DNA of 64,000 bases from Lonepinella koalarum. Its GTDB lineage: Bacteria; Pseudomonadota; Gammaproteobacteria; Enterobacterales; Pasteurellaceae. A program made the position numbers and the translations under genes. The notes under the pieces were generated by a model that searched no databases, was not told the origin of the DNA, and was given only the letters and a program-made list of their open reading frames with translations. The DNA is taken from assembly GCF_004565475.1 (NCBI RefSeq), contig NZ_SRHX01000005.1, positions 62,001 through 126,000 on the forward strand, given 5' to 3'. This document shows, piece by piece, positions 46,061-55,451 of the stretch; the stretch's first letter is position 1; every line of letters begins with the position of its first letter.

Positions 46061-47218
46061 ATGAAAAAAATCAATTTTTCTTTAAATGACGCAAACACAA
46101 GATCTTGGCTATACCAAGTCATTATCTTATCTGTGATCGTGTATGTGGTTTGGTATTTAGTCAATAATACCTTGCATAATTTAGCGACTCGTAATATTCA
46201 AACTGGGTTTGCTTTTTTGAATAAAGAAGCGGGTTTTGCTATTGGTGAATCTCTTATTGAATACAATTTGACAGACACTTACTGGCATGCCATTAGAGTG
46301 GGAATCCTGAATACCCTGTTGGTCTCTTTTGTCGGGATTGTATTAGCCACGCTTCTTGGTACGATCATCGGTATTGCTCGACTTTCTGCTAACTGGTTAG
46401 TGAATAAATTGGCGGCTATTTATGTGGAAGTGATGCGTAATATTCCGTTATTGATTCATTTATTCTTCTGGTATTCCTTACTCACAGAAAATTTACCCGG
46501 TCCTCGTCAAGCCTTAAATCCGATAGATGGGGTGTTTTTATCAAACCGCGGTGTAAAAATCCCTGCTTTAAGCGGAGATTCGGTTTCTTGGATGCTTGTC
46601 GGCTTATTATTCGCTGTTATTGCCACGATTATTTTATCTTTTTGGGCGAAACATAAACAAAATAAAACGGGAAAAACCACCGCAGTTTTTTCTATTAGCC
46701 TTGCTTTTTGGGTGATTTTCCCTATGTTAGCTGCATTATTATCTGGTTGGCAACTAGATGTGGTAAAACCCGAGCTTAAAGGCTTTAATTTTGTTAATGG
46801 TTGGCATTTTAGTCCAGAACTTGCCGCTTTATTGTTAGGATTAGTGTTATATACTGCCGCTTTTATTGCGGAAATCGTGCGTTCGGGTATTCAAAGTGTC
46901 AATAACGGTCAATGGGAAGCGGGTGAATCTTTAGGCTTATCTCGGCTAAAAACCTTGCGTTTAATTATTATGCCACAAGCGGTTAGGGTGATGATTCCTG
47001 CCATGAGTAATACTTTTATGAACTTCACTAAAAATAGCTCATTAGCCGTGGCTATTGGTTATCCTGATATTGTTTCTATTGTCAACACCATGTTAACCCA
47101 AACAGGGCAAGCCATTGAAGCGGTGATGATTATTATGTTAGCGTATTTTACTATTAGTATCAGCATTGCGGTATTTATGGCATGGTATAATAAACGTATG
47201 GCATTGGTGGAGAGATAA
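46061..47218 (+). CDS. aapQ: Amino-acid ABC permease AapQ
   Basis: Permease of 385 residues, larger than two-component polar amino-acid permeases because of extra N-terminal helices and a central insert, the AapQ type. The docking loop GQWEAGESLGLSRLKTLRLIIMPQAVRVMIP is near the C-terminus. The ribosome site is weak, which fits reduced expression relative to AapJ. aapM begins immediately after the stop. Confidence 0.9.
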   Translation: MKKINFSLNDANTRSWLYQVIILSVIVYVVWYLVNNTLHNLATRNIQTGFAFLNKEAGFAIGESLIEYNLTDTYWHAIRVGILNTLLVSFVGIVLATLLGTIIGIARLSANWLVNKLAAIYVEVMRNIPLLIHLFFWYSLLTENLPGPRQALNPIDGVFLSNRGVKIPALSGDSVSWMLVGLLFAVIATIILSFWAKHKQNKTGKTTAVFSISLAFWVIFPMLAALLSGWQLDVVKPELKGFNFVNGWHFSPELAALLLGLVLYTAAFIAEIVRSGIQSVNNGQWEAGESLGLSRLKTLRLIIMPQAVRVMIPAMSNTFMNFTKNSSLAVAIGYPDIVSIVNTMLTQTGQAIEAVMIIMLAYFTISISIAVFMAWYNKRMALVER

Positions 47219-48298
47219 ATGGAAAATATTATGCAAAAACCACCAAAACAAACCGGCGTATGGTTATGGCTAAAAGATAATTTATTTGCTACATCGGCTC
47301 ATAGTTTCGCCACTATTTTAGTATTATGGTTTTTACTGTTCTCCCTTCCTGCGGTGCTAGAATGGGGATTATTACAAGCGAATTTCACCGCTACCAGCGG
47401 TCAAGAATGCCACGCATCTGCAGGCGCATGTTGGTCGTTTGTACAACATAAATACCGTATGATTTTGTTTGGTATTTATCCTTTTGATGAACAATGGCGA
47501 CCGTTTTTAGTTTGTATTTTGCTAATAGCCTTAATTATTTTTAGTGCTATCCCTCGTTTTTGGCAAAAATATTTAGTGTTGATTTGGGTAACGGTATTAA
47601 GCCTTTGTGGTGTTTTAATGCACGGTGGCGTATTTGGCTTGAGCGAAATTGAAACAGCACGCTGGGGCGGTTTGCCGATTACTTTAATTCTTGCCATTTT
47701 CGGGATTTTAATTGCTACGCCATTAGGTATTTTGCTGGCTTTAGGTCGTCGCTCAGACATGCCAATTATCCGCTCGCTATCCATTATGTATATTGAAATT
47801 GTGCGTGGTGTGCCATTTGTCAGCTTATTATTTATGGCATCGGTAATGGTCCCCTTATTCTTCGCAGATGGTTTTTCACTAGATAAATTATTACGAGCCC
47901 AAATTGCAGTGATTGTATATGTGTCGGCCTATATTGCTGAAGTGGTACGGGGTGGTTTGCAGTCGATCCCAAAAGGACAATTTGAGGGGGCAGCATCTTT
48001 AGGCTTGAGTTATTGGCAAAGTATGCGATTAGTCATTTTACCGCAAGCCTTAAAAGTAGTCATTCCGCCGCTGGTCAGTATTTTTATTTCCATTTTTAAA
48101 GATACCTCTTTAGTAGTAATTATCGGTATTTATGATTTAACGCTATCGGCTAAAGTAGCACTTGCCGATCCATTATGGCAAGGGTTTAGCGTAGAAGCCT
48201 ATGTATTTCTCGCGTTTATTTATTTTATTTTTTGTTATGCGATGTCTCGTTACTCACGTTATATTGAGCAACGTTTAGATTTGGCAAGACAGCGTTAA
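47219..48298 (+). CDS. aapM: Amino-acid ABC permease AapM
   Basis: Partner permease of 359 residues with the docking loop GQFEGAASLGLSYWQSMRLVILPQALKVVIPP. The ATG directly follows the aapQ stop, with GGAGAG upstream inside aapQ, so translation is coupled. A second in-frame ATG is 12 bases further. The LLQANF and GACWSF segments in the first periplasmic region are typical of AapM. Confidence 0.9.
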   Translation: MENIMQKPPKQTGVWLWLKDNLFATSAHSFATILVLWFLLFSLPAVLEWGLLQANFTATSGQECHASAGACWSFVQHKYRMILFGIYPFDEQWRPFLVCILLIALIIFSAIPRFWQKYLVLIWVTVLSLCGVLMHGGVFGLSEIETARWGGLPITLILAIFGILIATPLGILLALGRRSDMPIIRSLSIMYIEIVRGVPFVSLLFMASVMVPLFFADGFSLDKLLRAQIAVIVYVSAYIAEVVRGGLQSIPKGQFEGAASLGLSYWQSMRLVILPQALKVVIPPLVSIFISIFKDTSLVVIIGIYDLTLSAKVALADPLWQGFSVEAYVFLAFIYFIFCYAMSRYSRYIEQRLDLARQR

Positions 48299-48320
48299 TT
48301 AAAGCATAAGGAGCGAATTT

Positions 48321-49058
48321 GTGTCTAAAGTCATGGTGCAATTAAAAGATGTGAATAAGTGGTATGGTGATTTTCATGTACTCAAAAATGTAAATTTAAC
48401 CGTCACTGAGGGCGAAAAAATTGTGATCGCGGGTCCTTCGGGATCGGGTAAGTCAACTTTAATTCGTTGTATTAATGGGTTAGAACATCATCAAACCGGC
48501 GAATTAACCGTAAATGGCGTATTGTTAAATAACAATCTCAAACATTTAGAACAAATTCGCCATAATGTTGGTATGGTGTTTCAACATTTTAATTTGTTTC
48601 CCCATTTAACTGTGCTAGAGAATCTTACCCTAGGTCAAATTTGGGTATTAAAAAAACGTAAGCAAGACGCTATAGATTTAGCGTTAAAATACTTAGAACG
48701 GGTAAAAATTGCCGATCAGGCTTATAAATATCCGGGACAATTATCCGGCGGACAACAGCAGCGTGTGGCGATTGCCAGATCCCTTTGTATGTCGCCAAAA
48801 GTGATGTTATTTGATGAACCCACTTCCGCCCTCGATCCTGAAATGGTGAAAGAAGTGTTAGATGTGATGGTAGAGCTTGCCGAGCAAGAACGTATTACGA
48901 TGCTTTGTGTTACCCATGAAATGGGATTTGCTCAACGTGTGGCTGATTCCGTGGTGTTTATGGATCAAGGTATGATTATTGAACAAACTGCCCCAGATGA
49001 ATTTTTCCGTCAACCGAAAACGGAAAGGGGACAGCAGTTTTTAGCACAGATTTTGTAG
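48321..49058 (+). CDS. aapP: Amino-acid ABC ATPase AapP
   Basis: ATPase subunit of 245 residues beginning at GTG behind AAGGAGCG. Walker [10 protein letters not shown] (about 39-47), Q-loop [10 protein letters not shown], signature [15 protein letters not shown], Walker [14 protein letters not shown] and the switch His in CVTHE. Last gene of aapJQMP. Confidence 0.93.
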   Translation: MSKVMVQLKDVNKWYGDFHVLKNVNLTVTEGEKIVIAGPSGSGKSTLIRCINGLEHHQTGELTVNGVLLNNNLKHLEQIRHNVGMVFQHFNLFPHLTVLENLTLGQIWVLKKRKQDAIDLALKYLERVKIADQAYKYPGQLSGGQQQRVAIARSLCMSPKVMLFDEPTSALDPEMVKEVLDVMVELAEQERITMLCVTHEMGFAQRVADSVVFMDQGMIIEQTAPDEFFRQPKTERGQQFLAQIL

Positions 49059-49083
49059 GTCGTAAAAATTTATTTAAAGGTAC

Positions 49084-49112
49084 TTTACATTAGAAATAAT
49101 AATTAATATCAT
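49084..49112 (+). promoter_or_regulatory. Promoter and Fur-like box, haem receptor
   Basis: TTTACA (49084-49089), a 17-base spacer and TATCAT (49107-49112). TAATAATTAATATCA (49097-49111) matches the Fur 7-1-7 palindrome at 12 of 14 positions and covers the -10. Confidence 0.6.
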
Positions 49113-49153
49113 CTGCGTCGGATTTTACGTTTATTTACATGGAGAGTTTGACA

Positions 49154-52063
49154 ATGATGTCTTTTAAAAAATCCTTGATTGCAAGTTGTGTATTAGCCTA
49201 TTGTTTTCCTGTTTATGGACAAGCGGAGACGGTAGAGAATTTAGATAAAATAGTTGTTTCTACGGACGGCGAACAACGTCAGAGCAAAGATAATAAAGTT
49301 GGACAGACGGTTAAAACATCTAACCAACTGAGCAAACAACAAGTGCAGGACAGCCGTGATTTAGTCCGTTATGAGACCGGCGTAAGTGTGGTAGAAAATG
49401 GACGTTTTGGTAGTAGTGGTTATGCTATTCGTGGAGTAGATGAAAATCGTGTCGCCATTGTTGTTGACGGATTGCATCAAGCAGAAACCCTTTCTTCTCA
49501 AGGATTTAAAGAGATTTTTGAAGGTTATGGAAATTTTAATAACACCAGAAATAGTGTAGAAATTGAAACCTTGAAAAAAGCGACCATTCAAAAAGGGGCG
49601 GATTCAATTCGAGTAGGAAGCGGTGCATTGGGAGGTTCAGTTGTGTTTGAAACCAAAGATGCTCGTGATTATCTTACCGAAAAAGACTGGCATTTAGGTT
49701 ATAAAACCAGTTATAGTACAGCGGATAATCAGGGGTTAAACTCCGTTACAGCTGCTGGGCGTTATAAATGGTTTGATTTGCTTGTGGTTCATACTAAACG
49801 CCATGGACACGAATTAGAAAATTATGATTATAAATATGCGCAAGAGATTCAAACTAAAATTCGTGAAAAAGCCGATCCATATACCATTACGAAAGAGAGT
49901 ACTTTAGTTAAATTCTCATTCTCTCCTAGTGAAAATAACCGTTTTACGATTGTTTATGATAATTACGAAAATCGATCACGTGGACATGACTTTTCTTATA
50001 ATTTAAAAGGTAGCACGCTTAATGCTATCGAAGATGCCCTACGCCATACCAATGATTCTAGTAAACGTAAAAATTATGGTTTTAGCTATGAAAATTACAG
50101 TTCAACCCCCTTCTGGGACACGTTAAAAATTTCCTACTCGGAACAGAAAATTAAAAATAGCGCCAGAACCGATGATTATTGTGATGGAAGTCATTGTAAG
50201 GATTTGCAAAATCCAGCAGGTTTGCAAGTGAAAAATGGCAGTATTGTTGATTATGCAGGAAAGCCAATTGATTTGAAATACGATGATGTTAATGATCGTA
50301 ATTATATTGTTGGTCCAAATAATCAACAATATGACAATCAGTATTTTAATTTAAAAAGAACGGATCAAACTTGGTTTGATTGTAGTATTTTTGATTGTCG
50401 TCAGCCAATGACCGTTTATAAATGGAATGGTTGGTATCAACCTTATACGCAGGAAACGATCACCTTAAATTCTTATTCCGATGATGGTAAATTTGCGAAA
50501 TATGATCAATATGGTTATTATGCTGTGATGCCTAGTGCCCCGGGTTATTTAGAAGATACTTATACTCAACGTGATTTGGATACCAATACCAAACAGCTAA
50601 ATCTAGACTTAACTAAACAAGTTAATTTATGGGGCGTAGAAAATAATTTTGAATATGGTGGTGCTTACAGTAGAGTAAGAAAAAGCATGACAAATAGAAC
50701 AGGCTATCGTGGTGATCACGCACAATGGTGGGCTTCTCGTATCCCAACATCTGAATGTGGTTTAAGTTCAACCACTTATGCCGACGCCATTTTGAATTGC
50801 CCGAAAGAAGAGCTGTATTCTTTCTTAATTCCCGTCAAAATGAACAATAAATCTTTTTATTTTGTAGATAATTTGGTGGTGAATCAATATCTTGATTTTA
50901 ATCTAGGGTATCGTTTTGACACTATTCGTTATAAGCCTGATTATAATCCTAAGCGGGATCCCAAATTACCGGATGATATGGTGAAAGGTTTTGTACCCGT
51001 TAATTATCCGTATCCCAATTTAGGCAATATGCCAAGTTATTCTGACTATGATTATGATTGGCAACAATATTCAGCCGCAGTAGATGAATATAATAAGAAA
51101 AAAGCCGCTAACGAGGCAGCAGAAAAAGACAATATTCAAGCTAACATTGATTATTTTAGTAAACCGAAAAAATATACTAAACATTCTTATGCGTTAGAAA
51201 CAGGGATTAATCCAACGGATTATATAAGATTACAATTAAAATATGCCAAAGGTTTTCGAGCGCCAACTAATGATGAGCTTTATTTTACCTTTAAACACCC
51301 TGATTTTTCTATTTTACCGAATGTGAATCTCAAACCAGAAGAATCAAAAAATAAAGAAATTGCCTTAACGTTCTTTGGTGATGTCGGCTTTATTACTACT
51401 AGCCTATTCCGTACAGACTATAAAAATTTCATTGATTTAAAATATCTAGGTGCGAAGCATGAAACCAATAGTGTGGGAGGACAGGCAAGAGCCGTGGCTT
51501 ATCAATATTATCAAAATATTAATCGAGATAATGCAAAAATCACAGGGATTGAAATGCATTCTAAGTTAAATGTAGGGTATTTTTTACCAAGATTACAAGG
51601 TTTAAGCTTGAGTTATAAATACACCTACCAAAAAGGTAGAGTAGATGGCGATATGCCAATGAATGCGATTCAACCGCGTACTTCAGTGATTGGTGTCGGT
51701 TATCAACATCCAGAAGAACTGTGTGGAGTTGATTTGTATGTGACACACGCCAGTGCTAAAAAATCGAAAGACACCTACAATATGTACTGGAAAGAAGAAG
51801 GCAAATCAGATTCTAGCGTAAAATGGCGTAGCGATGATTACACCTTAGTTGATTTAATCGGTTATGTTAAACCAATTAAGAATCTTACCTTGCAAGCAGG
51901 TGTGTACAATTTAACAGACCGTAAATATCTTACTTGGGAATTCGCTCGTTCTATTAAGCCATTTGGCACAAGTAATTTGATTGATCAAGAAACAGGTAAA
52001 GGGATTAATCGTTTTTATTCCCCGGGACGTAATTTTAAATTAACAGCTGAACTTACATTTTAA
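49154..52063 (+). CDS. Haemoglobin/haptoglobin-type TonB receptor
   Basis: Outer-membrane receptor of about 969 residues. I use the ATG at 49154 because the earlier ATG at 49139 overlaps the GGAG ribosome site. Signal peptide FKKSLIASCVLAYCFPVYGQA, TonB box LDKIVVST, plug with GYAIRGVDENRVAIVVDGLHQAE and ATIQKGADSIRVGSGALGGSVVFETKDA, all typical of the HgbA/HgpB/HmbR family that strips haem from haemoglobin or haptoglobin complexes. Barrel motif YAKGFRAPTNDELYFTF is the family's FRAP/NPNL region equivalent. No CCAA-type phase-variation tract is present, unlike Haemophilus hgp genes. Confidence 0.87.
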   Translation: MMSFKKSLIASCVLAYCFPVYGQAETVENLDKIVVSTDGEQRQSKDNKVGQTVKTSNQLSKQQVQDSRDLVRYETGVSVVENGRFGSSGYAIRGVDENRVAIVVDGLHQAETLSSQGFKEIFEGYGNFNNTRNSVEIETLKKATIQKGADSIRVGSGALGGSVVFETKDARDYLTEKDWHLGYKTSYSTADNQGLNSVTAAGRYKWFDLLVVHTKRHGHELENYDYKYAQEIQTKIREKADPYTITKESTLVKFSFSPSENNRFTIVYDNYENRSRGHDFSYNLKGSTLNAIEDALRHTNDSSKRKNYGFSYENYSSTPFWDTLKISYSEQKIKNSARTDDYCDGSHCKDLQNPAGLQVKNGSIVDYAGKPIDLKYDDVNDRNYIVGPNNQQYDNQYFNLKRTDQTWFDCSIFDCRQPMTVYKWNGWYQPYTQETITLNSYSDDGKFAKYDQYGYYAVMPSAPGYLEDTYTQRDLDTNTKQLNLDLTKQVNLWGVENNFEYGGAYSRVRKSMTNRTGYRGDHAQWWASRIPTSECGLSSTTYADAILNCPKEELYSFLIPVKMNNKSFYFVDNLVVNQYLDFNLGYRFDTIRYKPDYNPKRDPKLPDDMVKGFVPVNYPYPNLGNMPSYSDYDYDWQQYSAAVDEYNKKKAANEAAEKDNIQANIDYFSKPKKYTKHSYALETGINPTDYIRLQLKYAKGFRAPTNDELYFTFKHPDFSILPNVNLKPEESKNKEIALTFFGDVGFITTSLFRTDYKNFIDLKYLGAKHETNSVGGQARAVAYQYYQNINRDNAKITGIEMHSKLNVGYFLPRLQGLSLSYKYTYQKGRVDGDMPMNAIQPRTSVIGVGYQHPEELCGVDLYVTHASAKKSKDTYNMYWKEEGKSDSSVKWRSDDYTLVDLIGYVKPIKNLTLQAGVYNLTDRKYLTWEFARSIKPFGTSNLIDQETGKGINRFYSPGRNFKLTAELTF

Positions 52064-52112
52064 CGGTTAAATGGGTAAATAAAATAAGTTGATTGTGACA
52101 TTCATCATGATT

Positions 52113-52340
52113 TGAACCCAAAAAGTTAGACACCTATTTCGGACTGATAATGATATTGTATCTGAATCAGTCCTTTTAATGTTAACTGAATAGGTTTTAG
52201 GATGTTTTGGCTTAATAGACAACATATCTTGAGTTAAAAATAGAAAAAACAACGCTGAGGATAGAAAGATTATTTCAAGCACTAAAACAGAAATTAACAG
52301 TTCATAGTGGTTTGTCAGATTAAGTCTGATTTGCTACATA
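52113..52340 (+). other. Receptor terminator and possible IS remnant
   Basis: GGACTGAT (52141-52148) and ATCAGTCC (52166-52173) form an 8-pair stem followed by TTTT. The preceding TGAACCCAAAAAGTTAGACA resembles an IS3-family terminus, but no transposase frame follows, so this is at most a fragment. Confidence 0.4.
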
Positions 52341-53108
52341 TTATCCCAATTTTTTCAAATAATCTTTACCCAACAAATCCATCTGGCGTAAAATCCATGC
52401 TTGTTTGCGTTTAGTTATTCGTCCTGGTTTTAGCACGTTAAAGCTGATTGGATTCGGCAAAACCGCTGCTAACAACGCGGCTTCTTGTTTGGTTAATTTT
52501 TTCGCCGGCTTGTTAAAATAATATTGACTAGCAGCTTCCACCCCAAAAATACCATCACCAAATTCAGCGATATTTAAATACACTTCTAAAATACGTTTTT
52601 TTGACCAAAGGGTTTCTAATGTTAAGGTGATTGGCACTTCTAAGCCTTTACGCAGCCAACTTTGTCCATGCCATAAATACAGGTTTTTGGCGGTTTGTTG
52701 GGAAATAGTGGACGCACCACGAATTTTTTGTGATGTTTGGTTATGATCAAAGGCTTTTTCAATAGCATCTAGATCGAAACCATAGTGATTAGGAAAATGT
52801 TGATCTTCGGCAGCGATCACAGCTAATTGCATATTGGACGAAATCTCATCAAGGCTGACCCAGTGGTGCTGAATATCATAATCAAAATCAAGGTGCAAAA
52901 AATGTCCAAGTTTTTGTTGAATCATATAGGCAGACATTGGAATCGGGACGAATCGCAATACCAGCGTGAGTAACAGAAAACCGAGTAAAAAACGCCATAA
53001 AAAAACACCGCACTTTTTTAAACATAAAGGCAATGATGTTACCGCAGTACGATGGTTAGTGCGGTTGTTTTTTAAGGGAAATAATTTACGCAGGATTTTT
53101 TTCATCAA
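52341..53108 (-). CDS. mtgA: Monofunctional transglycosylase MtgA
   Basis: Inner-membrane glycosyltransferase-51 enzyme polymerising lipid II into glycan strands, 255 residues. One N-terminal membrane helix (about 34-54). Catalytic motif [12 protein letters not shown] (glutamate near residue 101), then [16 protein letters not shown] and [27 protein letters not shown]. It overlaps the trpR 3' end by 23 bases. An uptake core is in the N-terminal coding region (53007). Confidence 0.95.
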   Translation of the reverse strand: MMKKILRKLFPLKNNRTNHRTAVTSLPLCLKKCGVFLWRFLLGFLLLTLVLRFVPIPMSAYMIQQKLGHFLHLDFDYDIQHHWVSLDEISSNMQLAVIAAEDQHFPNHYGFDLDAIEKAFDHNQTSQKIRGASTISQQTAKNLYLWHGQSWLRKGLEVPITLTLETLWSKKRILEVYLNIAEFGDGIFGVEAASQYYFNKPAKKLTKQEAALLAAVLPNPISFNVLKPGRITKRKQAWILRQMDLLGKDYLKKLG

Positions 53109-53391
53109 TTTGTGCTTTCACCCAGTCTAAAAAATCTTGATCCATTAATTTTAACATATTTGAACCACGTGTGATCGTGGCTGCACTGGTGTTGAGATTT
53201 TGTTGGATTTCTCGTTGCGGGATATTTTTATCCAGTAATTGAGCCACGATTTGCAAGCGTAAGCCCACCGCGTCGCGTTCATCGGCGGTGAGTAATAAGG
53301 TGAGAAATTCCTGTTCCTTGCCTTGTGCCACAGCAGATTTCAGCGTTTTGATAAATATGTTCCATTGATCCATATTACGGCTAATATACAT
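53086..53391 (-). CDS. trpR: Trp operon repressor TrpR
   Basis: Tryptophan-dependent repressor of 101 residues. The helix-turn-helix region is MPQ-type [22 protein letters not shown] and the dimer/ligand part [20 protein letters not shown]. Context slt-trpR-mtgA is that of Haemophilus, and a TrpR-operator-like palindrome lies 12-29 bases upstream, so autoregulation is expected. Confidence 0.95.
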   Translation of the reverse strand: MYISRNMDQWNIFIKTLKSAVAQGKEQEFLTLLLTADERDAVGLRLQIVAQLLDKNIPQREIQQNLNTSAATITRGSNMLKLMDQDFLDWVKAQIDEKNPA

Positions 53392-53402
53392 TCTTTACTC
53401 CT

Positions 53403-53420
53403 ATACTATTAAACTAGTGC
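53403..53420 (-). promoter_or_regulatory. TrpR operator upstream of trpR
   Basis: On the minus strand, GCACTAGTTTAATAGTAT matches the symmetrical trp operator GTACTAGTTAACTAGTAC at 14 of 18 positions. It lies 12-29 bases before the trpR ATG and just after slt. Confidence 0.65.
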
Positions 53421-53423
53421 AGA

Positions 53424-55451
53424 TTAGTATAAACGATCTTTCTCTGCTTTGGTAAATAATTTTAGGGAAAATAAATATTGTGGTTGTTGCTGTAAAATCT
53501 GGTAATAGCTGTCGTAAGCCAATACATTTTGTACATAACCCCTAGTTTCATAAAAAGGAATCGATGCCACAAACTCTGCCATAGTAAGCGTGCCGTTGGC
53601 TTTTGCTAGCCAACGATCTACTCGGTTTGCCCCTGCATTATAAGCAGCGGCAATCAGAATACGATTATCTCCATATTTATCATAGAGTTGTTGTAAATGA
53701 GCGGTGCCTAGCATGATATTGTAAAACGGATCAAACAGTTGTTGTTCATTGTTATAGGGCAGTTGGGTCTGTTGGGCGGTAAGTTTTGCCGTACTTGGCA
53801 ATAACTGCATCAAGCCCCGAGCATTGGCACTGGAACTGGCTTTAGGTCTGAAAGCACTTTCTTGGCGTGCGATTGCCATGGCAAATGTGCGACGAATTTG
53901 CTTGCCTTGTAAATGTAAATCAAACCATTCTGTGTAAGCATTGGGTAAACGTAAAGACAAATAACTCCAAGCTTTCGCTTGAATGGTGGCTTCTATACTG
54001 AGATCATACCAGCTTTGTTTATTCGCATAATCCGCTAGGTCAATTTGCTCAGATTGTGTTAAGCCTTTTAACAGATTCGTCCATTCGCTATTCATATTGG
54101 CATCATCATTAAAATAACGTAATTCGGTAATACGAGCTAAAATCTGAGCAAAACGTTGTTCTACCGTTTTTTTATCTGCGTTTTCTACGCCGGATGTTTT
54201 AATGTCAAGCATGTTAGGCCGATAAACCACGCCCAGATCTTTGGCGGCTAACATGGCATAAAAGCTACGTTGAGTAGAAAGTGCGGTTAAAATCTGTTGT
54301 TTTTTGGTTTTCGGTGCAGATTGAGCAATCCAGTATTGCCATTCTTCTTTTTGTTGAGTTTGTTCAGAAAGTAAATCGAGCCAGTTTTTGAATTTAGCTT
54401 TTTCTCGGATTGCTAACCGAATACGGCGTTCAGTGAGTTTATCATCTTTTAATTGAGTTAATTGTTCATCTCGCCATTGTTGAACGGCAGGATTTTCACT
54501 ATCAAAAAATTGGGCTAAATAAAGCAATTTCCATGCGGTTAATTGATGTTGCGTGAGTTGAAAATCTTTCGCCCACTGTTCTAATTCGGCAAAATGCTTA
54601 ATGGGATCGATTTGATTTTCATTTAATTTTTTAATATAAGCCGGCATAATCGCCAATAAAATACGGCGATTTAGGGAATCAGTTTTAGTTAATTTTGCCA
54701 CTGCAAAATCGGTGTTGTAATTGGTTAAATTGAGAGGATTGTTAAATAGTGCGAATAAACCTGTCATCCATTGTTTATTGGTATTATCCGTTGATTGCTG
54801 TTGTAAATGTTTCAGCAAATTGCCATTAGCTTGTTCAAATGCCAGTACAGCCCGTTGTTTAGCTAAATCTGGCGTTAAACCGCCTTGAGCTTGCCATTGA
54901 GCAAGTAAGGGATCACATTGGCTTGGTAAACTTTTACCCGTGAGCCAGAGTTGCTCTAGTTTATCTTGTGGCAAAACTGCGGTGTTTTTTTGCTGTGTTT
55001 TTTCGTCAATGGCTTTCTGTTCGGTTTGAGCTTGCTCTGCTTGTAATACAATACATTGTGTTGCGGTATCTTGCGGTAATTTCGCTGAATTAGTGGTGAT
55101 TGTCGCCCAATCTTGCTGAGTGACACGTTGTTTTAGCCATTCTATTTTAAGTCGATTAGCAAAGTTTGGGTTAGGCTGATGCGCTTGATAATCTTCAATT
55201 TGCTGCAAGCTTAATTGGCTTTTGTTGGCGTTGAGTAGCTGGTATTCGGCATAGGAAACCAGCGGATAATTTGGAATTTGTTGCAATAATTGGTTGGCTA
55301 GCTGTTGCGTAGGCTGACTTTGTGAGATCGCCAACATTTCGCTAATTTTGCGGTAAATCTCACGTTGTTTCTGTAAATCTGGTGTATTCGCAACACTAGG
55401 TAAAGCGAAAAATAGGCTCAATAAAGTAAGTTTAAGTAGAGGTGATTTCAT
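53424..55451 (-). CDS. slt: Soluble lytic transglycosylase Slt
   Basis: Periplasmic muramidase of 675 residues releasing 1,6-anhydro muropeptides. I start at the ATG at 55451 with AGGATAAT upstream; it begins MKSPLLKLTLLSLFFALPSVA, a clear signal peptide. The long alpha-helical superhelical U/L domain (to about 500) is followed by the catalytic domain with ARQESAFRPKASSSANARGLMQLLPSTA (catalytic Glu) and YNAGANRVDRW. The start overlaps the yccS 3' end by 20 bases. Confidence 0.95.
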   Translation of the reverse strand: MKSPLLKLTLLSLFFALPSVANTPDLQKQREIYRKISEMLAISQSQPTQQLANQLLQQIPNYPLVSYAEYQLLNANKSQLSLQQIEDYQAHQPNPNFANRLKIEWLKQRVTQQDWATITTNSAKLPQDTATQCIVLQAEQAQTEQKAIDEKTQQKNTAVLPQDKLEQLWLTGKSLPSQCDPLLAQWQAQGGLTPDLAKQRAVLAFEQANGNLLKHLQQQSTDNTNKQWMTGLFALFNNPLNLTNYNTDFAVAKLTKTDSLNRRILLAIMPAYIKKLNENQIDPIKHFAELEQWAKDFQLTQHQLTAWKLLYLAQFFDSENPAVQQWRDEQLTQLKDDKLTERRIRLAIREKAKFKNWLDLLSEQTQQKEEWQYWIAQSAPKTKKQQILTALSTQRSFYAMLAAKDLGVVYRPNMLDIKTSGVENADKKTVEQRFAQILARITELRYFNDDANMNSEWTNLLKGLTQSEQIDLADYANKQSWYDLSIEATIQAKAWSYLSLRLPNAYTEWFDLHLQGKQIRRTFAMAIARQESAFRPKASSSANARGLMQLLPSTAKLTAQQTQLPYNNEQQLFDPFYNIMLGTAHLQQLYDKYGDNRILIAAAYNAGANRVDRWLAKANGTLTMAEFVASIPFYETRGYVQNVLAYDSYYQILQQQPQYLFSLKLFTKAEKDRLY

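Noticed and set aside
49139-52063. Phase-variable simple repeats in the haem receptor
   Set aside because: Haemophilus hgp genes carry CCAA tracts; I looked for tetranucleotide tracts here and in the other receptors and saw none.
52067-52282. Minus-strand frame between the haem receptor and mtgA
   Set aside because: No ribosome site, no recognisable motif; it overlaps the receptor terminator.
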